DNA of 64,000 nt from Dysidea avara. Taxonomy: Eukaryota; Porifera; Demospongiae; Dictyoceratida; Dysideidae. Where the stretch lies: positions 14,861,959 to 14,925,958 of the forward strand of contig NC_089278.1 in NCBI RefSeq assembly GCF_963678975.1, written 5' to 3'. The notes below the pieces were generated by a model. It worked only from the letters and a program-made list of their open reading frames with translations. It was not told the DNA's origin and made no database searches. Both the position numbers and the translations under genes were made by a program. Below, one piece after another: positions 14,513-39,030 of this stretch (within the stretch, counting starts at the first letter, position 1; every line of letters starts with the position of its first letter).

Positions 14513-14887
14513 GTGTAGCTACCCACCTCTCTTAGTTTGTACACCCAGGTGAAGAAGGAGCTAGTGCTATGTGATACAGAAAAAAAAATTATATTGCCAA
14601 TCATGCACACTGTTTTATCATGATACGATAAATTATAAATCAACATGAAACTAGATGCAACTAAAATTATTAATTTAGGGATCCAAGCGATAAAAAGTAG
14701 TAAAACAAGAGATGAATGATGGTATTACAGCATAATAAAACTGCTTCAGCACTGAAGATCTTACAGTAACTTGTGCTGCAGCCTTTGAGTTACCAAACCT
14801 AACCTTGACAACCTTGACATTTCTTAACATGGCTAATATTGTGAGACAGAAATGGGCCAAAGAAAGGAAAATAATCCCTCCAACCCT

Positions 14888-14945
14888 AGGATTCGATCTG
14901 CAGGTCACCCAATGTCTGGTCAGGCGCCACGCTCAGTGTTCTTCC
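14888..14945 (-). repeat. tRNA-derived SINE-like module
   Basis: On the minus strand, CTGAGCGTGGCGCCTGACCA resembles the A box region and AGATCGAATCC the B box, with tRNA-like spacing. The sequence after it (GGGTTGGAGGGATTATTTTC) does not close an acceptor stem, so it is a SINE-type remnant and not a tRNA gene. Confidence 0.5.
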
Positions 14946-15691
14946 AGGAGGGATGGATTTTCTTAAGTAAGCGATGTTGTAACAATTGTTTTGTCCAATG
15001 CTAAAGTTGCCACTGAGTTATGCTGTAACACCATCATTCCTCTCTTGTTTCACTACTTATGATTCCTATATACTAGTTTGTTTAGTGTATACAACTAAAC
15101 ATGTGTGACTGTTCTATTAGGGTGACTGCTGTATTAGAGTGTTTTGGATTCGGGGTGTGGTCATTATTTCCTGTGCTAGCATAATAAGGGAGTGTGGTCA
15201 TTGTGATCAAGTAAATAGATTGTAAAAGGCGTGGTCTTGTTGATCAATTATTATTAATCAACCAAGACCTTTTAATGGGTGTGGCTGTAAAGTTACAGGT
15301 ATCTACTGAGCATAAGTGCTTTAAATAATTTTGTGGCATTTAAATATGCTGCTCAAGGAAAGCATTGATAAGAAAATTATTAGGTAGGCTGGCAGACAAA
15401 AATTTAATTTTTGGCGATTTTTTTTCAAAATTATATATCTGGCTTCCTGTAAGTGTTTCCTATTTAATGCTGTATTTGATGTTAGATAAATTAATATTAT
15501 TGGTGACTTTGATATCTCTATATGATTTTAAAAGGCAGCATTTTAGGCGGCGCACGTCACTTTAGGGGTGATCCCTACTCAAAACATAGTCCGCCGACCT
15601 ACTGGAAGTCTTTATAAAAAAAAAGTATTGTAATACCGTCTTGAACATTATTTCCAGTAATTTTTGTATAAAGTGCTATACCATAAGTAAT
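14946..15691. other. Intergenic, no gene seen
   Basis: Contains CTGTTCTATTAGGGTGACTG at 15112-15131, a member of the window-wide ACTCTAATAGA motif set. No supported gene. Confidence 0.35.
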
Positions 15692-15807
15692 AGTTGTATC
15701 ATGTACCCGAGTGATTTGCCTGATATGTACACCCAAGCTCGAGGGCCGTTAGGCCCGAGAGCGTGGGTGTACATATCAGGAAAATCATGAGGGCACGTGA
15801 TACAACT
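15692..15807. repeat. 116-bp hairpin (foldback) element
   Basis: AGTTGTATCATGTACCC at the left pairs with GGGCACGTGATACAACT at the right. The inner arms CCTGATATGTACACCCA and TGGGTGTACATATCAGG, then GGGCC-gtta-GGCCC, close the loop. Nearly the whole element can form one stem. Confidence 0.85.
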
Positions 15808-16367
15808 GATATGTACCATGTAGGCTAATAGCCTACTGTGGTGGGCGACTAATCACCCAAGCCAATACGAGACAACCCGCTGGATTTATTATATAGAGAG
15901 TCTTGTAAAATTCGATTATGGGTCAGCAGCAAGTAACGTTGCAGTTACGTTTGTTAACATAAACGGGAAAATCCTATGAATATCACGGAAACACTCATTT
16001 TTGCAATTTAACAAGTGTTTCAAAGTTGCTACATTGTTTAACCACTGTTTACAATGTTTTCTAAACATCCAGAGGGGTAAGCTTCACTGTAGAGTGGTTA
16101 CCTCGTGATATACGAAAAGTGGGCGTGGTACGTAATCAAACACGCGGACACGCGATTGTAAATTAACCATGACACTAGTTCTCACCTTAAACTTCCGTTT
16201 GTCAACTCATAGGGTGGTAAGGGTGTCGAATTGCCTTCGTATGAGTGCTGTAGAATGCAAAATCGGGTTCATGGTTTTCATCACGTGAGTAATAATAAAC
16301 TCCCACAATCGAATACTGCCAGGATACTTATAAAAACAAACAACGTTACCTCATCAGATATATCAAG

Positions 16368-16487
16368 GCCATGGTACATTTAAATGTATCATGGCCAGCC
16401 ATGGTTTATTTTAAATGTACCATAGCCAGCCATGGTTTAACTTAAATGTACCATGGCCAGCCAGGGTTTATAAGATATGTACCCTGG
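16368..16487 (+). repeat. Short tandem repeat, about 33-bp unit, 3-4 copies
   Basis: The unit CATGGTTTATTTTAAATGTA followed by CCATGGCCAGC recurs with small changes; the last copy reads CAGGGTTTATAAGATATGTA. Each unit contains the palindrome CCATGG. Confidence 0.8.
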
Positions 16488-17658
16488 AATTTGGCTTTGA
16501 AGTTAGGTGGTTTCATGGTACATTATTATTATGCGTCATAATAATATCATGATATACAAACAATTTTATCTAGTGATGTGTAATATATCAATAATATTGT
16601 GTATTGTGATAAATTTCTATATCATGATTAAAAAATAGAAAATTTTATATCAAGATATTATCGTGACACATAATGGTATACAAAGTTTGCTGAAAATGAT
16701 GTAATGTTTACCACATGTTTACCAACAACAAAATGCTAATTAAAGTATTTTACCATTGCAGCCTTAATTCTGTCATTTGGAAAGATTTACAGGTGATACA
16801 GCAGCAGTTACAACCAGAAAATACCTTGCTCATGACGGAACATGTGTTGGTAAACCTACCAGTGGACTTAGGATGATATGGCAAAACTGCACACATGAAA
16901 TTATCTTTACTACACTATCAAGTGCACTCAATACTGCTATCTATATGCTCTAGTAGTATATCATTGCAATTTATAACCATAAAATACATGTATCTACATA
17001 GGCAGCTATATATAACAACTACACCATACCGATGTGGGGATTGCAAGAACCAAGGTTACACGATGACCAAAGTTTGATTATACAACTTGTATTACTTGTT
17101 CACCTGTTTAAAGCTATGCAGCAGAAAGCTGAATGTCTGTATATAGAACTGGAATGCACACAATCATTGTGAACTGCTTTTTACAATATAAGCTTAGGAT
17201 ATAATCATAAACACAGAGGCTACAATACTTTGAGGGGCTTAAGAGTAAGACAGTTATGTGTTTAGCAACACAGAAACGTGTGTACATTCATTTCCAAGCA
17301 TTATCTAATTTTTCACATACAAAAATAGCATTAAAACACTGACCTTTTTATAAATCTAAACATTTACAGATGCTTCAATGCCCAAATCTAAAATCAGCAT
17401 CCCTGTTTTGCTAAGAAAGCACCTGAACCACTTTATCTCCATTGTTATTTTCCTGGAAACAAAGTCTTACAATGACAGTGAGCAGTGCCATTGTTTCAAT
17501 TGGGATTATTTTCTTGAACTCCCATTGTATGGGAATATTTCATAATAATTATATAGTTTGGTCTGAGTAGAGAAATCCTTAATTTTGCTGTTTTGCAAGC
17601 TTAATTATCATAGAACCCCACTCTAACTCATGATTGGGTTTGGTATAGACATAGATAA

Positions 17659-18480
17659 TAGAGTACATAAAAGGGATAGGAACGCAAACGATTTCCGGTT
17701 TGATTTCCGTTACGCGTGACTTGAAAGGACAAGACAGTTTTGTGCTCAAGCATGGGAATTAGTGTTCTAAGCAGCGTAAATAGTAATCCAACAGACTACA
17801 GCAAGTATTGAGGCCTTTGTGAGAGATTTTGGCGAGAGAATTCAGACCGTAGATTTTGTAACAAAGTGCATCGCATTAACCGTGATTGTTACACACTGTC
17901 GTACTTTCACTCATAGTACCTTCATGCCTCGTCCATACCGCTTCTTGTATAGCCGGTTCCACTTTCGAATCTTGTGGTAAGCTAGGCGTGTCACTAACAT
18001 AGTCTTTTACCCTTGCGTTGTACTGCAAGGTGGTTTAAACTTTTGGGTAAAAATGGAAGATACTTAGTCATTTCTTTGAGCAACAGTTCCTGATTTGCTC
18101 TGATATTCCCTCTGGTTCTCTCTGTTAAATGGTAAGGAATAGGTTTATCACAGTTAAAAGGATAGAATATATTTACGAAGAAATTTAAGTGGTTTAAAGT
18201 AATTTTTGGGCTGTTTTTTTTTTCACTTTCAATCTCCTTTAATTTTGCATATAACTTCCTTGAGGGTTGGTACCATCCTAGTTCCCTCGATTACTTACTT
18301 GAGTTTACTGTAGCGAAGTTTCACAGTCGTTGGTTACAAAATTCTGTCGTTAAAACAATTTGTTTCTCTTTGATACAAGCACTGCAAGCGTAACGAGATG
18401 TAATACATGAAATTCCAATAGAAATGTACATATTTTGTGATGTCACGTTATTGCGTTTCCTATCCCTTTTATGTACTCTA
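17659..18480. mobile_element. DNA transposon-like element, TIR GAGTACATAAAAGGGATAGG
   Basis: Left end TAGAGTACATAAAAGGGATA and right end TATCCCTTTTATGTACTCTA are inverted over about 28 bp. TATAGA-like bases flank both sides. Block B has the uninterrupted site (TTGGTATAGATCATGTGG near 40576), so the 822 bp inserted after the duplication. No transposase frame; probably non-autonomous. Confidence 0.85.
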
Positions 18481-18669
18481 CTATAGTATAGATCATGTGG
18501 TGAGTGACTATATTTTGATAGTGAGGTTGAAATCGCTATATTAAGTAAGATGCGCAGTGCTAGGGTCATTCCTGATGGATACTCATTCACTGAAGCATCC
18601 TAAGACTGCACATCTTAGTAGTTTAAAATGGCCTGCATGACTGGATCGAGGACTGGATTCATGAAGTAA

Positions 18670-19933
18670 CGTAAGTGACCGATTATCGAACGGTACCTAT
18701 TATCGAACATAAAAATCACGTAACGTATTTGGAAGTTTACAATTATATTCCGCATACTCGTAAGGTGTTTATATGGAGAATTCCAATAGTGTAGCCTATT
18801 CTTACTGAGTATTCCATCCTTTAGAGTTTATGTGTGGACATCACAACAGTCTTGATACTCATCACCACTGACGAAGAAATGAAGAAAAAGAACACAGAAA
18901 TTGCCGTGAAAGAACTGCAACTTGAGGGTGACTTTGGCGGCAGAATTGGCCGACTGTTCATCGTTTTTCTGAGTAAAGTATCCACGAAGACTGTACAGAA
19001 GGGGTTGCTGTATGCAAGGATGATAAGACTGTGTTATTGTTCGTAATGTGCTGATTTTTTACTGTACGTGTTTAACACTAAACGATTCGCCGTTGTAACT
19101 CACAAGTGAATGCTTGTATCAAAACTATATTTCAGTTACAGTATCATGGTACTTCAGATAATACGTTGATATAATAATCAAGAGTGTGTAGGTTGCACTG
19201 AGGTCACCAGAGAAGAAAAGGTGCAAAACGTTCGATAATTGATTAACGGAAATTAATGGGCGTTCGATAATAGCAAGAGTTCATAATATATATACTAAGA
19301 AGAGTATCCTACTCTCATATACCCCTGTAGAAAGGCGTATCGTGAAGTTATGACATAACACTTCTGAGTTCGCCCATTTTTCTTTGTATAATTAATGATG
19401 TCATCAGTTGAACATGGTATCGATTGAACAACGTCGCTAGCAACCAAATTAACTCCAGTTCTAAGCGTTTCTCACCCAACTACAATCGTTCCTTCATGGG
19501 TTAAGACCGCTTCGTAGGCGTTTCTTACTAGGCCATTCGCGAATACGGCTATCTTGAGCGTCGCAAGTGTGAAAGTGTGCTAACGATTCTTGCATTTTAC
19601 GGCTTCCTGTACGTCACAAACCACAACATCTTGTCGTTACGTCATAACTTCACGATACGCCTTTCTACAGGGGTATATGAGAGTAGGATACTCTCCTTAG
19701 TATATATATTATGAACTCTTGATAATAGGTATCGGTGTTCGATAATTCATATTTTACGGAATGCAGAAATCCACTCATAACACGGACACTAATCGGATAC
19801 TATTGCTCAAGTTTACGTGAGGTATTCTACGAGAAAGGCGCTACCTCCTGCTGAAATTTCCAGGTTGATACTACTTTCCTGGAGACATTTATGAAGTAAA
19901 GTATAAACCTTGTTCGATAATCGGTCACTTACG
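18670..19933. mobile_element. DNA transposon-like element, TIR CGTAAGTGACCGATTATCG
   Basis: Terminal inverted repeats of 22 bp: CGTAAGTGACCGATTATCGA at the left and TCGATAATCGGTCACTTACG reversed at the right, both exact over at least 19 bases. GTTCGATAAT recurs inside. A 70-codon frame (18834-19046) has no recognised domain. A second element (19275-19720) is nested inside. Block B lacks this element near 41180. Confidence 0.82.
19275..19720. mobile_element. Nested foldback with 79-bp arms
   Basis: The left arm 19275-19353 and right arm 19641-19720 are inverted with only one or two differences (AAGAGTTCATAATATATATA against its complement at the right). It interrupts the element at 18670-19933, so it is the younger insertion. 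Its centre holds no coding frame. Confidence 0.85.
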
Positions 19934-20100
19934 CTATGTACTTAAAAAACCCATTTGTAAAAGTTTGTAATAAAGTGTCAAGACTTCATAAATGTACAGG
20001 TGTAATAAACATCAAATCACGTACTACCTAAGACTTAAGTATCATCACAAACACTCACCTCTAACTTGACAGACAGAACTTCAACGTTTATCGATTGTGG

Positions 20101-20247
20101 GATTCACGTGATAAGTTATGGTGTGCATTACGTAGACCTGCGCAGGGGGAGTGGACATACCTACTGCGCACCCGCTAACAGCCAATTTATCGAAATCTAA
20201 CTCTATTCTGCTGCAGTCCAGTTGTAGAGAGAGTATACAGCAGCGAG
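20101..20247 (+). promoter_or_regulatory. Putative promoter of ITIH-like gene A with paired TGCGCA sites
   Basis: TGCGCA occurs at 20139-20144 and 20165-20170, 26 bp apart, in a block that is conserved with gene B (GACCTGCGCAGGGGGAGTG in both). A CCAAT word follows at about 20184. TGCGCA is a half-site of the NRF-1 type GC palindrome; binding here is inference. The leader CTGCTGCAGTCCA before the ATG is also conserved. Confidence 0.45.
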
Positions 20248-33753
<13,506 letters not shown>

Positions 33754-34547
33754 ATCTACTGTTGATCATCAGTACTCTGACATTTACACACTCTGATAAC
33801 TTTTGTATGTACACACCCATACACCTGTACATTGTATATATAACTACTTTGCTGTGTTGTATAATGTGGACACATTATAATCTACATAATTATGTGCTAT
33901 ATTTAGAAGTTGAGATATACTCGTAAAAGGATGTATGATTTTCAGTGGTGTGGGAGAAAGTAGTGGGAGGATGGTCATGATTATAGACAAGGATGGGACT
34001 ACTAAACAGTAGCTAAATAATTATTGTTTCACCATTAAATCTTTCTTCTACAAAGCTATTTGAAGCAACAGGACAGTGATTATATAGCTCTTCCTTTATT
34101 TGTCATACCTCTTGTATGACGGGGGCCTGGGATATAGTGGAAGGATTGAAGTTATTAGTACCATTCTAATTAATGAACCTCCATTTATAAATCGACTGAT
34201 TTTTAAGTGGTTTTAACAGTAAATCTGAAGATTTTTTTATTGCCTAATTTTGACACAAATGGCACCCCATAGTGGACATGATGTAAATGTACATGTTTGC
34301 TCTGTAGCTGGTTGATGTCAATCTTACAGGTAATGGTGAATTTATGCAACTGTTACGATGCAGAAAGCTATACTCAAATAGATGCACAATTTAGTTCTAT
34401 TTATGATTAATGTTGTGGCATATATATCTGTAGTTTTAATAGTTGCACGCTTATGCTTGTTGTTGCCTCACCACAGACTATTATAGTCTCACACCCACCT
34501 GCTTAATATGGTAACCATAGACCCACACTACTGTCATATCCATAGAT
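33754..34547 (+). other. 3' flank of gene A
   Basis: Conserved with 55290-56060 after gene B (GATCATCAGTACTCTGACAT, GCAACAGGACAGTGATTATA). It should contain the 3' UTR. I did not see a clear AATAAA within 200 bp of the stop; ATTAAA occurs near 34034. Confidence 0.5.
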
Positions 34548-34858
34548 GGCGGGGCCATGCAGGGTGGTCATGGCCCCCCCCCACTTTTTTGGGACACTGC
34601 AAGAAAAGATCGAGATACTCTAATAGAACAGTCAGGATCTGAATACTCTAATAGAGCAGTCACAGTATTCAAAGAAGCAGTGTAACAAATTACTTAGCTA
34701 CGTATGTGTAGTTATAAATAAGGAGATATAATTGGTGGAGAGCAGCTATTGTTAGCAGGCTGTGACCGTTTTTTTTTTTTTTTTTTTTTTTTGGTCTTCA
34801 ACTCACAGCTGGCCTGGCCCCCTCACTCTTTGGTCTGCTCCACTGCCCCTGGTCATAT
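34548..34858 (+). mobile_element. Poly-T containing repeat, copy 1
   Basis: GGCGGGGCCATGC opens and CACTGCCCCTGG closes the element. Inside are two copies of ACTCTAATAGARCAGTCA, then AAGGAGATATAATTGGTG, GCAGGCTGTGACC and a run of about 23 T before GGTCTTCAACTCA. Other copies are at 36170-36515 (inverted) and 40597-40927. The matching place after gene B (about 56050) is empty. Confidence 0.7.
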
Positions 34859-35426
34859 CATATTAATGAACTTACATACTAAACTTTAAGCCTTCAACCC
34901 GTACACACTCATCATCGATAAGCTGATGGGTACTTATCCAGAGCAGTTATTTCAACCTGTTTGTGGTATTTCACTATCTCCATGAAGTTTTTATACAAGT
35001 GAGGGCTTTATTTACAAGGACCTGTCCTTTAGTGTGGAAGGATATTTGCTTCATTCTGTGTCTAGTTGTCATTAAGTTATGAACTCTTGGACAAAAGCAG
35101 GATCACTCTGTTGGCCTAAACCATCAGCAAGTGATTTCATCTGCTTAATTTTAAAACATTAGTAATTATTAGACCCTTTTAGCAATTGTAATGATCCTGC
35201 ACATATTTTCATACTGCTTATAAGGAAATTTGTTGTGATACAGCTTACTGTATCTATGCGGACTTTGGAGCACATGCAGAGATCAGCTAGTACAGCCATA
35301 AAGAGGGAGCAATATAGTATTTACGATGCCATTTAAATGCCCACCTTTAATTGAAGTACATAAAGTTGCACCACATCCAATTTGCAGCCTTTGAAAAGTC
35401 ACAAATGTCAATTATGGTTCATGATA

Positions 35427-35780
35427 TGTGACCACATTTTACAAAACTGATCCAAATCACACATCAGGAAAAATCAACTAACACCTCCAGTGGATAGCTA
35501 CACTATTGTACTAGTAGTTTTGACACTCAGTACCACTCAAACTACTTGAGGCTGGTTTCAAGTTCAACAGACATCTTTTCTGGGTGGTATGTAGAGCTCG
35601 AATGGCGGTTTTAAGCCTAGTGAAGGACAAGAATCAGTGGTTTACTGGTGGACAGCCTGATAATGTTGGCCAGACATTTTTCTGTGGATTCTGCTACATA
35701 TCAGCCAGCACAGCCCTGTAATCTTGTGTCTGGACTCCAATCATGGTCTGCTAACAGTGAACCCTTGCCCACCCTATTTA
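35427..35780. mobile_element. Inverted partial copy of the 21163 element
   Basis: Starts TGTGACCACATTTTACAAAA and runs collinear with the reverse complement of 21163-21802 through TTTGACACTCAGTAC and GTCTGGACTCCAATCATGGT, then loses similarity. It is truncated at its right end. Confidence 0.75.
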
Positions 35781-35824
35781 CCTGTAGATAGACAAAAGAC
35801 AGCATATACAAATACAAAAATAAA

Positions 35825-37020
35825 TGATCATACAGTACGATAGTAACAGTATAGTAGGGACCCGCACAAAGGAGTAGGCGTGGCCCACGAAATAATATCA
35901 CCCAAAAAATATCCTCAATTTCCCCTGACGACGATGCTGGAGGCAGTATTGGTTAGGTAAAACTAAGCCCAACTGAACAAGCTTTCAGATTGACCCGAAA
36001 CGCTTTCAACTAGTTGCTACAGAATTTAAAAAATAATTTGTTTAACGAAATTTTCTAGTGACTGACTGAGTATATATATTACACTGACTGATGCCTTCAG
36101 ACAAGCGTAGCTAACTCGATAACGGCTAAGGCTACGGGTTTGATTTTTTCACTGTTTGATGTCGCTTTGCCCCCAGGGGTGGAGGAAGTAGTTGATATGA
36201 GGGGGGGCTGGGCTGACCCAGACTTATCTCTGGTTTGGTAAGGTGAGACCAAAAAAAAAAAAAGGGTCACAACCAACTCACAATAGCTTTCCACCTCACC
36301 AGCTACGCATTTATAGCTGATAAACTACATTAAAATCCGTACATAGCTCGCTACATACTCATTGCTTTATTAGAGCGACTGCTCTATTAGAGTATCTCGA
36401 TCTTTATCACGGTTTTCAGCCCCACCGGCTCCAAGAAGAATAATTTCGGTGTGATATCATTCTGAGGGGGGCTTTAGCCCCCTAGCCCCCCCCTTTCCGC
36501 CGCCTGTGATCACCTCGACAGGTGCCTTTTGGCATAACGTACATACAATGCATTCTTCATGGACTTACCAGTGTCCTCCTTTGTGTCCCATTCATCTTGG
36601 GTCATCTTGGGTGACAGCGAAACTGAGTTGTCGATTTGGCAATAGCACATGATGGCTTCCCTTCGCCGGTAACGGAAATCGTCATAGTGGCTACTTTGAT
36701 AGTAGAGGTGCTTTAAAACCAGTTCTTGATTCGTACTACGGGTTGAATATAGCCAACAATGAAGTGTAATGGATACTTCACTTTTCAGACGATAATTGAT
36801 ATAACCGGGGCGCGCGGCACCGTATTCGTGGATTGCAGAGGACAGGATTCGAAATACTGCATAACGGGTTGAACAAAGCTGACAACGAAGCGTAATGGAT
36901 ACTTCACTTTTCAGACGATAGTTGGGGCATGCGGTGCCATTTCAGATGCGGTATACGTGGGTTCACCCATAGATAATATATCTATGGTTCACCAGTCATA
37001 ATAAAAAAAGTTAACAAACA
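35825..37020. repeat. Interspersed repeat shared with intron 6 of gene B
   Basis: ATCATACAGTACGATAGT, GTAGGCGTGGCCCACGA, CCTGACGACGATG and TGGATACTTCACTTTTCAGA run collinear with 51367-52210. The latter sits inside intron 6 of gene B, where gene A has nothing. It is therefore a dispersed repeat and not part of the block duplication. The word AATGGATACTTCACTTTTCA is itself repeated twice within each copy. Confidence 0.75.
36170..36515 (-). mobile_element. Poly-T containing repeat, copy 2 (inverted)
   Basis: Read on the minus strand it shows GGCGGCGGAAAGGGGGGGG, GATCGAGATACTCTAATAGA, GGTTGTGACC, a T run and GGTCTCACCTTACC, in the same order as the copies at 34548 and 40597. The copy of the host repeat at 51690 lacks it, so this is an insertion into an older repeat. 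Confidence 0.75.
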
Positions 37021-37300
37021 AGTACACAGAAAATTTGGAATTTTCAACTAGAGTAGGGACCATAGCACAATGATAAAAAGTACTGAAACAAGTTGGAGTA
37101 GTGCACGATATTAAATCACAGTAAAACAATAAGAAGTGTTATATACAGTGCATTTCCATTATGGTATCATGAGTACAGTAGGGATATAACACTTTTTATT
37201 GTTTTACTGTGATTTAATATCATATACTACTCCAGCTTGTTTCAGTACTTTTTATCGATGTGCTATGCTAGTTGAAAATTCCAAATTTTTCTGTGTACTT
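37021..37300. mobile_element. Foldback with about 115-bp arms
   Basis: AGTACACAGAAAATTTGGAA at the left is mirrored by TTCCAAATTTTTCTGTGTAC at the right, with matching CGAAATATTAA-like interior and GAAGTGTTATAT / ATATAACACTT near the loop. A one-armed relative is at 52205-52395. Confidence 0.8.
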
Positions 37301-37401
37301 GTATAATTAAAAGACTGTTGCTGTTTGTATAGCAGTCACAAAATTAAAACTATAACTTAGACAAAAAAGGGTCCTGAATGAAAAAAAAGTGCTCAACACT
37401 A

Positions 37402-37456
37402 GGCTCGAATCCAAGACCCCAATGTGAGGCTACAGTTCTACCACTATGCTATATTG
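37402..37456 (-). repeat. tRNA-derived SINE-like module
   Basis: On the minus strand ATAGCATAGTGGTAGAACTG is a good A box region and GGATTCGAGCC a near-consensus B box, spaced as in a tRNA. Sister copy at 14449-14512. Confidence 0.65.
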
Positions 37457-39030
37457 CTACTAGTTATCCACCTCTCTTAATTTGTACTTATAAGTGTGAA
37501 GTAACAATAACCTATTTAATATTAGCAGCACAGGAAGCTGGATATAAAAATCACCGAAATTTGTCTGAGGCTGTCTGACCACAGTCGCAAGGCTGGAGGC
37601 CAGCACGCGGCCACCATTTTACACCACAATAACAAACTCACCAGTGGCATTTTTGGGGGTTTGATGAGTGTGTGCCCTCTATGCCTTGTCTTTCCTTTTA
37701 TCTTCAATCAGGCTGGTTGTTGTCTTCTTCATGCCATATCAAGACATCAATTTTCTTTATCACCATTTTCCTTAAGAGATGCCATAAAAATTATTTAAAA
37801 GTGCTTAAGCTTGGTAGATAGGGTTGCTGTATTTGGCGGATCAACGGATTACGGATTGATGGATCACGTGATGAGCATATCCTACTACTCATTGGAGATG
37901 ATTATAAGTATTGTGTCAGTGCTGTAATCCATACTGTAATATACTTGACACATAGTTACTGATATATAATTATTTTAACTTTAGTTAATCGCTAAAATGC
38001 CCACGCACCGTTCCAGTGGTCTCACATAGATTAGACTAACCTTTTCCTATTGTGTGTGTGGGTGGGGCCATTCTCTTCTTACGCTTTAGGCACTGTGACA
38101 AATATACTGCAAAGTATGTAGATCAGTAGTGAATGGCTTCACCAATCAGCACCCACCCTAGACAGAAATTCTACGGGACAGTAGCGTAACTAAACCCGGG
38201 CCTGGGCCTGGGTGTCAGCACACTGTACTATAATTATTATGGAAAAGGAGGTATACAGGAGGTATATCTATCCATTGCCAGCAGGTAGCTAATGACTTTT
38301 TCTTCTTGCTCTTCAGGTTACCAAAACAGATGGTCTAACACTGGGCCCTGGTATCAGTGTTAGTCTAGTTACGCCACTGCTACGGAAGTGTACAGACCAT
38401 GCACTTTTCCCCACCCACACACAAAATAATAAATAATAAAGTCGGTCTGGTCTACGTGAGACTACCCGGTGTTCCAGGTTTACGGATTTAGCTATGGCCA
38501 TTTTGAAGTGAGTGTACCTAAATTGTGGCAGTACGTGTTTTTTTTTGTCATTATTAATAGTATATCAAGTGTATTACAACACTGACACAATACTTCTAAT
38601 AAGTTGTGATATGCTCCTCTTAACAATCTATCTACTCAATCACAATGACCACACCCCTTATTATTGGTCTAGCCAATTTTATATAGTACTAGCACAATGA
38701 AAATATGAAATGACCATGCCCCTGGAACTCGAGATACTCTAATACAACAGTCACCCAAATAGAACAGTCACACATGTACAATAAACCAATATATTTTAAA
38801 ATGAAGTAGGGATCCAAGTGACAAACAGTACCGAAACAAGAGATGACTGATGGTATTACAGCATAGCTCAGTGGGAAACTCCTACTTTGGAATTGCACAA
38901 AATAATTCTTATAGCATGCAATGTATGATAAAACAGTGTGCAATAATCACAATAGGCAATATAATATATCGCACAACACTACTACCATAATGTTTGATAC
39001 AGCATAGTCCACTTGAAGTCTTTATAAAAG
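37457..39030. other. Spacer between duplication blocks
   Basis: No gene seen. A GGGATCCAAGTGACAAACAG segment at 38808-38880 resembles 14676-14740, and CGAGATACTCTAATACAACA occurs at 38730-38749. GTTACGCCACTGCTACGG near 38370 suggests another repeat. Confidence 0.4.

Noticed and set aside
14888-14945. A true tRNA gene on the minus strand
   Set aside because: A and B box-like words are present, but no paired acceptor stem or anticodon arm could be drawn.
18834-19046. 70-codon frame as a small gene
   Set aside because: It lies inside a TIR element, with no conserved domain and no copy in block B.
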